A stretch of 10,224 nt of DNA, taken from Planctomycetota bacterium. Lineage in GTDB: Bacteria; Planctomycetota; Phycisphaerae; WQYP01; JAJZKY01. The stretch is taken from the NCBI GenBank assembly GCA_021803885.1, contig JAJZKY010000115.1, positions 1-10,224 on the forward strand. The letters are read 5' to 3'. How positions within the stretch are numbered: the first letter of the stretch is position 1; the number at the start of each line of letters is the position of its first letter. Made by a program: the position numbers and the translations under genes. Shown here in pieces: positions 1 through 4,719 of the stretch. The notes below the pieces were generated by a model, which ran no database searches, was not told where the DNA came from, and worked only from the letters and a program-made list of their open reading frames with translations.

Positions 1-1068
1 AGCCCAGGGATTATTCGTAAAATTGCCGCCATGCCATGCGGCCGGCGCCACCACGGTCTGATTAAACCCGGTGTCCTGAAGCTGCTTCATGTACTCATAG
101 CCGGTGAAGAAAAATAACTTGTGATCCGTGCCCGGAATTGGACCGCCGATGTTAAAGCCGGGATATTGGAAACTGGAGTTAGGGCGCGCCACGCCGTTGG
201 CATTATTTTGCCAGCTGTTGGCGGCCAGGCCGGCCGGCCGGGTGCTGTAATAAACCTCGCCATGATACTGCCGGCCGCCGGACTTCGTGATGAAGGTCAT
301 CACCGTCGGGCCTTGCGGGTTGGCGGCGCTGAAGTTTGAGGTCTGCACCGTCACCTGGGAAATCATGTCTATATCGGGCACGGCCGCGTTGCCGCCGTTG
401 TTTCCGGGGTCAATATTGTCGGCGCCGTCGAAGTTTTCCTGAATCGTGTCGCCGCGGGTGCCGTTAATGATAAACGTGTTGTTGCCCACGCCGGAACCGT
501 AGCCCGAGGCGCCATTCAGGTTGTAGCCGAAATTCACCACGCCGGGCAGAATCTTGAGCAGCTCGATCGCGTCGCGGCCCTCCACCAGCGTGTTCTGAAT
601 CTGTTGCGAGGTGATGACTTCCTTTTTCGAGCCCGAGTTCAGCGGCAAAGCGTAGTAGGCGTTGCCCTTCACCGAAACCGTCTGCGTCATCGAACCGGGA
701 CGCAAAGTCAGCCCCGTGACGCTCACCGAACCAAAGGCGTTGGCGACGATATCGGTTTTATTCAGCGCCGAGAAGCCTTGCTTGGTGACGGTGACGGAAT
801 AGGTTCCCACCGGCACGCCGACGAAGCTGAAGAAGCCGGAGCCGTTCGTCACCGCGACACGCGTTTCACCTGACTTCTGATTCGTCAGTGTGACCGCCGC
901 GGTGGGCACCACGGCATGGCTGGTGTCGGTGACGGTGCCGCTCACGGTGGCCAGACCGCCTTGAGCGAAGGCACGGGGGGTCAATACAAGAACTGCAAAA
1001 ACAAACAGTGCTAGAAAGGAAAACAGCCTCACGCTGAGACTGCGCCTGATGGCATGACTTGGCAACAT
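1..1068 (-). CDS. TonB-dependent receptor with carboxypeptidase-regulatory-like N-terminal domain (Oar-like), 5' part
   Basis: An outer-membrane receptor of the Oar/CarbopepD_reg class, cut by the left edge of the window; 356 codons are present, where the family is usually about 1000 residues or more. It starts at ATG 1068. Residues 1-36 form a signal peptide (basic start, hydrophobic FLALFVFAVLVL, ending in AFAQ). Residues of about 40-120 match a carboxypeptidase-regulatory beta-sandwich (VSGTVTDTSHAVVPTAAVTL, GFFSFVGVPVGTYSVTVTKQ). A TonB plug domain follows, with VEGRDAIELLKILPGV, NGTRGDTIQENFDGADN and the FITKSGGRQYHGEVYY segment leading into the first barrel strands. The family moves large substrates, often glycans or peptides, across the outer membrane using TonB energy; the substrate here cannot be told. 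A weak AAGGGG ribosome site lies at 1076-1081. Transcription is probably from the promoter at 1161-1188. The divergent neighbour is a multihaem cytochrome; no functional link is evident. Identification is firm, substrate unknown. Confidence 0.93.
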   Translation of the reverse strand, partial: MLPSHAIRRSLSVRLFSFLALFVFAVLVLTPRAFAQGGLATVSGTVTDTSHAVVPTAAVTLTNQKSGETRVAVTNGSGFFSFVGVPVGTYSVTVTKQGFSALNKTDIVANAFGSVSVTGLTLRPGSMTQTVSVKGNAYYALPLNSGSKKEVITSQQIQNTLVEGRDAIELLKILPGVVNFGYNLNGASGYGSGVGNNTFIINGTRGDTIQENFDGADNIDPGNNGGNAAVPDIDMISQVTVQTSNFSAANPQGPTVMTFITKSGGRQYHGEVYYSTRPAGLAANSWQNNANGVARPNSSFQYPGFNIGGPIPGTDHKLFFFTGYEYMKQLQDTGFNQTVVAPAAWHGGNFTNNPWA

Positions 1069-1160
1069 CCACACACCCCTTGAACCTAAGAATTTCGGTC
1101 CTCTCTCGGCTGTGACCGGCGATTCGTGGCCCTGATCAAAACGAGAGTACATCGCCCACG

Positions 1161-1188
1161 ATCATAAATCAGTTTTCGGCAATGTCAA
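1161..1188 (-). promoter_or_regulatory. sigma70-like promoter for the TonB-dependent receptor gene
   Basis: Read on the minus strand, a perfect -35 TTGACA (1188-1183) is followed after 16 bases by TATGAT (1166-1161), which has one mismatch to TATAAT. AT-rich DNA just upstream (1189-1235) could act as an UP element. The predicted transcript start is near 1154, leaving an untranslated leader of about 85 bases before ATG 1068. The boxes are visible in the sequence; activity is inferred. Confidence 0.7.
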
Positions 1189-1337
1189 TATAAAAATTGC
1201 CAATTTAATTAAAAATATTAGTGTCTGGCATAATCAAATGCTTTAGTTCAATCTAAACCATTGAAAATAAATGGTCTATTTTAAAAAACATGGTTTGCGT
1301 CATATCGTTGACCAAAATTTTTACGACCGGGGTCATA
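1189..1337. other. AT-rich divergent intergenic region with repeated ATGGT/ACCAT half-sites
   Basis: Between the receptor promoter and the probable cytochrome start the DNA becomes strongly AT-rich, in contrast to the GC-rich genes around it. It holds an inverted repeat ACCATT (1257-1262) / AATGGT (1270-1275), and a third half-site ATGGTTT (1290-1296) complementary to AAACCAT (1255-1261). I could not find a convincing -35/-10 pair for the plus-strand cytochrome gene. The half-sites are candidate operators only. Confidence 0.35.
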
Positions 1338-1398
1338 ATGAAATTTCTTTTGGGCATGCCCATGCTTCTCTCCCCCCCCCAAGCTGCTGGCCGCCGCT
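1338..1398 (+). other. Probable true cytochrome start and signal-peptide leader, out of frame because of a C9 tract
   Basis: ATG 1338 opens MKFLLGMPMLLSPP, a plausible signal-peptide start, preceded by a weak GGGG ribosome site at 1329-1332. This frame passes into a run of nine C (1372-1380). After it, the hydrophobic segment LLAAAMTVTFCLLGAG and the whole cytochrome lie one base away in frame. With eight C the two halves join into one signal peptide. The cytochrome frame itself has a stop at 1339-1341 and no ATG, GTG or TTG between that stop and 1399. Confidence 0.55.
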
Positions 1399-2535
1399 AT
1401 GACGGTCACTTTCTGTCTGCTCGGGGCGGGTTGGCGAAAGGCTGGCGCCGACCGAACCGCGGCAGTGGTGCGGCCGACAGCGCCCACGCATGCACATTAT
1501 TTTTCCCGTGAATGGCGGCCGCGCGATGGCGGCCCGCGCGGCTTGCATTATGTGGGCGCGCGGGTCTGTATCGAGTGCCATCAATATGAAGCCAGCGAGC
1601 TGCAAACTCCCATGGGCCGGGCCTCGGAAACCATTCAAACCGCCGGCATTTTATTGCGCCATCCCCGGCTGTCTTTCACGTTAAAAGGCGATTTATATCG
1701 TATTTCCCGGACCCCGGCCGGCCAGGCCCGCTATCGCGTGCGGCGCGGGTCCCAGATCGCTTCCTGGCCGCTCGATTGGGCCTTCGGGCTGGGCAATGCC
1801 GGGCAGACATATTTATATAAGCGCCGGGGCAGCTATTACGAGAGCCACGTCAGTTTCTATAACCAGATCCAGGCGCTTGATACCACCCTGGGCTACGGCC
1901 CGGTGCCGCCACGGCGGATATGGACGGCGCTGGGACGGCGCTTAAGCCCGGATGAAACCCGCAAATGTTTCGTCTGCCATACCACAGGCGCCTATCTGGC
2001 CGGAAAATTCCGGCCGTCCCAGGCGGTGGCGGGAGCCACCTGCGAAGAATGTCACGGCCCCGGCTCCGCGCATGTGGCCGCCATGCGGGCCCAGCGCCCG
2101 GGCCGCACGCATATATTTAATCCGGCGATATTATCCGCGGGCGGCCAGATGAGCTTCTGCGGCTCCTGTCATCGCACCACCCTGATGGTGCTGAACATGC
2201 GGGTGCATGGCATTGTGGATGTGCGCTTTCAACCTTACCGGCTGGCGCTCAGCCAGTGCTGGAATCCAACCGACGCGCGCATCGGCTGCCTGGCCTGCCA
2301 TAACCCCCATCAGCGCGTGGTCACTCAACCCGCCTGGTATGACAGCAAATGCCTGGCCTGTCATGTGAATCAGGGCCAGTCGCCCACAAATTCCAAACCC
2401 GGCATGGCCTGCCCGGTGGCGCGCCACAACTGTGTCACCTGCCACATGCCCGAGTTGCGGCTGCCGGGGGCGCATTTCAGCTTTGCCGATCACGATATTC
2501 GCATCGTGCGGCCGGGCCAGCCCTATCCGGGATAA
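1399..2535 (+). CDS. seven-haem c-type cytochrome (cytochrome c554-like fold), exported
   Basis: A periplasmic or membrane-attached electron-transfer protein with seven CxxCH haem-binding motifs, at residues 57-61, 190-194, 215-219, 254-258, 297-301, 318-322 and 345-349 of the 378 counted from ATG 1399. Typical features are YVGARVCIECHQYEAS at haem 1, CEECHGPGSAH with a probable distal His ligand, CHNPH, and a C-terminal DHDIRIVRPGQPYP tail after the last motif. The 128 residues between haems 1 and 2 form a haem-free domain (GQTYLYKRRGSYYESHVSFY). The overall pattern recalls the cytochrome c554-type family common in Acidobacteriota and Planctomycetota; donor and acceptor are unknown. The ATG 1399 start lacks a ribosome site and gives only a short hydrophobic segment (TVTFCLLGAG) without a basic n-region. 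Translation more likely starts at 1338 if the C9 tract is really C8. The gene ends at a shared terminator hairpin. Confidence 0.9.
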   Translation: MTVTFCLLGAGWRKAGADRTAAVVRPTAPTHAHYFSREWRPRDGGPRGLHYVGARVCIECHQYEASELQTPMGRASETIQTAGILLRHPRLSFTLKGDLYRISRTPAGQARYRVRRGSQIASWPLDWAFGLGNAGQTYLYKRRGSYYESHVSFYNQIQALDTTLGYGPVPPRRIWTALGRRLSPDETRKCFVCHTTGAYLAGKFRPSQAVAGATCEECHGPGSAHVAAMRAQRPGRTHIFNPAILSAGGQMSFCGSCHRTTLMVLNMRVHGIVDVRFQPYRLALSQCWNPTDARIGCLACHNPHQRVVTQPAWYDSKCLACHVNQGQSPTNSKPGMACPVARHNCVTCHMPELRLPGAHFSFADHDIRIVRPGQPYPG

Positions 2536-2543
2536 TGCCCCAT

Positions 2544-2574
2544 AAAAAAACCGGCCGGGGGAACTCCCGGCCGG
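2544..2574 (-). terminator. intrinsic terminator between convergent cytochrome and FecR-like genes
   Basis: A 9-bp perfect GC stem, CCGGCCGGG (2551-2559) with CCCGGCCGG (2566-2574), encloses a 6-base loop. On the minus strand it is followed by seven T (2550-2544), a textbook intrinsic terminator for the gene ending at 2609. On the plus strand only a weak AT stretch follows, so it may act less efficiently on the cytochrome transcript. Confidence 0.8.
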
Positions 2575-2608
2575 CTGAATATTTTAGGAATGATTGCTGA
2601 TGACCGGT

Positions 2609-3226
2609 TTAGTACGAAGGGCTGGCCACGCAGCCGGAGCAGTTGGTGGCTTCATAGGCAATAACACCCACCACGGCCGCCGCCGCGCCAATCACGCCAA
2701 TGGCGACGGGCCAGCCAACGGTAGGGCTGCTGCTGCCCATGCCCATCCCGGCGCCAGCGGTTTGAAAGCGCATGGCTTTTCCCGCCGCAATCGTATAGGT
2801 TTTACGTCCGCTCACAACGCGCAATGCGCCGCGATTGGCCGCCACATACAGCACGTCCGCGGTTTGCACGACGGTAAAAACCCCGGGGGTCACCGGCGTA
2901 ATGGTTTCCCGCGCCGTCCGCACCGCTTCCCGGCCCGAAACTTTAAGCGTGCCATAGCTGAGCCGGATGGCGTTGGCTTGCAACTGGAACCGGCTGTTGG
3001 CGCCGGCCAGAACCGCCGCTCCCGGCACGGTCAGCCGCGCCCCGCCTTGCGCGCTCACCAGAATCGCATCTCCCGGCAATACGGCAGACCCGCTCACCAC
3101 TGACTGGCCATTCAGACTGACCGTCCCGGCGAGAGGAGTGACCATTGCGGCGGGAGCCGCGGATAAGGGCAGGCATGCCATCCCCCAGGCCAGGAGAGCC
3201 GCCATACTCAAACGCATCAAACGCAT
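2609..3226 (-). CDS. FecR-like domain exported protein with C-terminal membrane helix and CxxC tail (paralogue B)
   Basis: Encodes 205 residues. ATG 3226 is chosen because AAAGGAG (3234-3240) sits 7 bases upstream and it opens a signal peptide (MRLMRLSMAALLAWGMACLP, ending near SAAPAA). Residues of about 28-155 resemble the FecR domain, a beta-rich periplasmic fold: MVTPLAGTVSLNGQSVVSGS, LPGDAILVSAQGGARLTVPG, then a motif NRGALRVVSGRKTYTIAAGK. A hydrophobic glycine/alanine-rich helix spans about 171-190, followed by TNCSGCVASPSY with Cys196 and Cys199 and a terminal Tyr. The protein is probably anchored in a membrane by this helix; what the CxxC tail does is unknown. FecR domains in sensory anti-sigma proteins relay signals, but here no cytoplasmic sigma-binding domain exists. 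It is a close paralogue of the upstream gene, and each has its own terminator. Exact function unknown. Confidence 0.82.
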   Translation of the reverse strand: MRLMRLSMAALLAWGMACLPLSAAPAAMVTPLAGTVSLNGQSVVSGSAVLPGDAILVSAQGGARLTVPGAAVLAGANSRFQLQANAIRLSYGTLKVSGREAVRTARETITPVTPGVFTVVQTADVLYVAANRGALRVVSGRKTYTIAAGKAMRFQTAGAGMGMGSSSPTVGWPVAIGVIGAAAAVVGVIAYEATNCSGCVASPSY

Positions 3227-3233
3227 ATCCCGT

Positions 3234-3240
3234 CTCCTTT
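3234..3240 (-). promoter_or_regulatory. ribosome binding site deciding the start of FecR-like paralogue B
   Basis: AAAGGAG lies 7 bases before ATG 3226. The reading frame stays open upstream to 3424, but that extension crosses the terminator and has no signal peptide, so this site fixes the start. Paralogue A carries the same ACGACAAAGGAGAC block before its own start. Confidence 0.8.
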
Positions 3241-3285
3241 GTCGTCGTCCTGATATTTCCCCATGGCTTGAGCAGGACTGCAAGC

Positions 3286-3313
3286 AATATACCTGATTTC
3301 GCGCCAAATGCAA
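3286..3313 (-). promoter_or_regulatory. candidate sigma70-like promoter of FecR-like paralogue B
   Basis: Minus-strand TTGCAT (3313-3308) and TATATT (3291-3286) are separated by 16 bases, just downstream of the terminator of paralogue A. The transcript start would be near 3279, with a leader of about 50 bases. This suggests the two paralogues are transcribed separately. Confidence 0.5.
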
Positions 3314-3328
3314 ATACAATTTTGGCAC

Positions 3329-3360
3329 AAAAAAAACCGGCCTGGAATTCCAGGCCGGTT
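3329..3360 (-). terminator. intrinsic terminator of FecR-like paralogue A (26-bp perfect palindrome)
   Basis: Positions 3335-3360 are a perfect palindrome with GAATTC at its centre, able to form an 11-bp stem with a 4-base AATT loop. On the minus strand it runs into eight T (3336-3329). It lies 21 bases past the stop of the gene ending at 3382. Confidence 0.85.
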
Positions 3361-3381
3361 GATATTCATGATGGCAATGAA

Positions 3382-4008
3382 TTAGAACGAGGGGCTGACT
3401 GACGCCGGAACGCAGTTGCTGCACTTGGTCGCCTCGTGCACCACCACGCCGGTGACTACCGCGGCCGCGGCCGCGATGCCCACCACCGCCGCTACCGGCA
3501 AGCCCGAACTGCCCGAACCCGCCGCCGCCGGCGCGGTCTGGAAGCGCATGGCTTTTCCGGCCGCGATATTATAGCTCTTGCTGCCGGCCGTGACGCGGAC
3601 CGCGCCACGATTGGCGGAAACATAGAGCACGCTGCTCAGCCGGGTCACGGTGAAGACACCCGAAACCGCCGCCGGAGCGATGGTTTCCATTCCCGACTGA
3701 ACCGCCTCGCGGCCCGACACCTTGAGGGTGCCGTAGTTGAGCCGGATGGCATTGGCCGCCAGCTTGAAGCGGCTGTTAGCGCCGGCCAGCACCGCTGTGC
3801 CCGGCAGCGTCAGACGGGCGCCCCCCTGGGCGCTGACGCGAATGGCATCGCCCGGCAGAACCGCCGAGCCATTCACGACCGACTGACCATTAAGACTGAC
3901 AATTCCCGCCAGAGGAGTCACCATCGCCGCGGGTGCCGCGGACAAGGGCAGGCAAACCATCCCCCACGCCAGGAGAGCAGCCAGATTCATTCGCACAAAA
4001 CTACGCAT
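3382..4008 (-). CDS. FecR-like domain exported protein with C-terminal membrane helix and CxxC tail (paralogue A)
   Basis: Encodes 208 residues. ATG 4008 is chosen because AAAGGAG lies 8 bases upstream, in the same conserved block as in paralogue B, and the encoded start is a signal peptide (MRSFVRMNLAALLAWGMVCL, then PLSAAPAA). The FecR-like region covers residues of about 29-156, with MVTPLAGIVSLNGQSVVNGS and RGAVRVTAGSKSYNIAAGKA. After a Gly/Ser linker an alanine/valine-rich helix (about 170-190) leads to TKCSNCVPASVSPSF, with Cys196 and Cys199 and a terminal Phe. Most positions are identical to the downstream copy, which points to tandem gene duplication; the divergence is concentrated in the 105-130 region and the linker. 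A promoter could not be fixed: TTGTGT and TACTGT 18 bases apart at about 4060-4091 is only weakly convincing. Function unknown; probably a membrane-anchored envelope protein facing the periplasm. Confidence 0.82.
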   Translation of the reverse strand: MRSFVRMNLAALLAWGMVCLPLSAAPAAMVTPLAGIVSLNGQSVVNGSAVLPGDAIRVSAQGGARLTLPGTAVLAGANSRFKLAANAIRLNYGTLKVSGREAVQSGMETIAPAAVSGVFTVTRLSSVLYVSANRGAVRVTAGSKSYNIAAGKAMRFQTAPAAAGSGSSGLPVAAVVGIAAAAAVVTGVVVHEATKCSNCVPASVSPSF

Positions 4009-4171
4009 TCGGTAGTCTCCTTTGTCGTGTCCCGGTGTACTGACCTCTCCAGGACTCACGGCTGTGACAGTAGCATAAACATGCCGCGAAACACAATAGT
4101 TTAATTTTTATTCCGATCCGCGCATTTCCTGATGCCTGCCCCTGGGATGAAGCTCGGAATTCCAGTCCCTT

Positions 4172-4714
4172 TTAAGCATATTCCAGGCGCACCCAATCCC
4201 GCCCCATCTCCACCGATTTCACCCCGGCTGGCAGCTTGATCTGCAGGTTCTGTCCCCATTGGGGATGCCGGGGCAGCACATATTCGCGCAAAATCAACTG
4301 CAGTAACCAACTGGATACCTGCCGTCCATCCAGCCCCACTTGACTCAACCGCAGCCGCGCCGCGGGCGCCCGGGCGCTGACCACCCGTGCGGCGGCGCTG
4401 ATATGGTGGGGGCCGGCCAGCAATGCCGCAGCTAAAGTTTCCCATGTCCCGTGCGCAAGTCGTGGCAAAAGCGAAAAGTTCACCTCGGCCTGGCCTTGCA
4501 CCCAGCCTGGCCGGCAGGCCAGTTGGATTCTAGTAACGGCCGCGGGCAAATGGCGGCGTCCCCATGGCGATGCCAGCCAGGCGTTGACTTCAAGCGCCGT
4601 CAACCGCACTGGACGATGCGGCCCGGCATGATGTTCATTCCATTGCACCTGGGCCAATTTTCGCGCACATTCCCGGGCCAGAGCGGAAGTAGCAGTTTGC
4701 GCAGGCAACTTCAT
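4172..4714 (-). CDS. unknown protein downstream of the AsmA-like gene, possible envelope lipid-binding type
   Basis: Encodes 180 residues from ATG 4714, five bases after the AsmA-like stop codon, so it is probably translated by coupling; there is no clear ribosome site. The reading frame is open further upstream, but that part overlaps the AsmA-like gene and looks like a shadow. Visible features are RPVRLTALEVNAWLASPWGR near residues 34-53, the alternating hydrophobic stretch GWVQGQAEVNFSLLP, SQVGLDGRQVSSWLLQLILREY, and a closing LPAGVKSVEMGRDWVRLEYA. This layout recalls small uncharacterised acidobacterial proteins with an LTE-ELNAWL-like motif, and loosely the DUF2993-type lipid-binding fold; that is memory, not a search result. 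Unlike what I expect for an envelope protein, no signal peptide or membrane helix is visible. Its place at the end of the run after an AsmA-like protein suggests a related envelope role. Confidence 0.72.
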   Translation of the reverse strand: MKLPAQTATSALARECARKLAQVQWNEHHAGPHRPVRLTALEVNAWLASPWGRRHLPAAVTRIQLACRPGWVQGQAEVNFSLLPRLAHGTWETLAAALLAGPHHISAAARVVSARAPAARLRLSQVGLDGRQVSSWLLQLILREYVLPRHPQWGQNLQIKLPAGVKSVEMGRDWVRLEYA

Positions 4715-4719
4715 GATAT

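Larger units (their letters stand above)
2609..4008 (-). repeat. tandem duplication of a FecR-like gene unit
   Basis: Two head-to-tail copies (4008-3382 and 3226-2609) share signal peptide, FecR-like region, membrane helix, Cys-x2-Cys tail, ribosome-site block and a GGCCGG-stem terminator. The near-equal lengths (208 and 205 residues) and collinear similarity indicate duplication of a whole transcription unit, followed by divergence. Confidence 0.8.

Noticed and set aside
1221..1245. TGGCAT stretch considered as a sigma54 promoter for the cytochrome gene
   Set aside because: The conserved -12 GC element is not at the required spacing.
2594..3103. Long plus-strand open frame of 169 codons opposite FecR-like paralogue B, rich in His, Arg, Gly and Ala
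   Set aside because: It is antisense to a gene with a clear signal peptide, ribosome site and paralogue; composition is typical of an antisense shadow in GC-rich DNA.
3227..3424. Upstream extension of FecR-like paralogue B to a start at 3424
   Set aside because: The extension crosses the terminator of paralogue A and bypasses a strong ribosome site and signal peptide at 3226.
3436..4104. Plus-strand open frame of 222 codons opposite FecR-like paralogue A
   Set aside because: Same reason: it mirrors the coding strand of paralogue A and has no recognisable domain or ribosome site.
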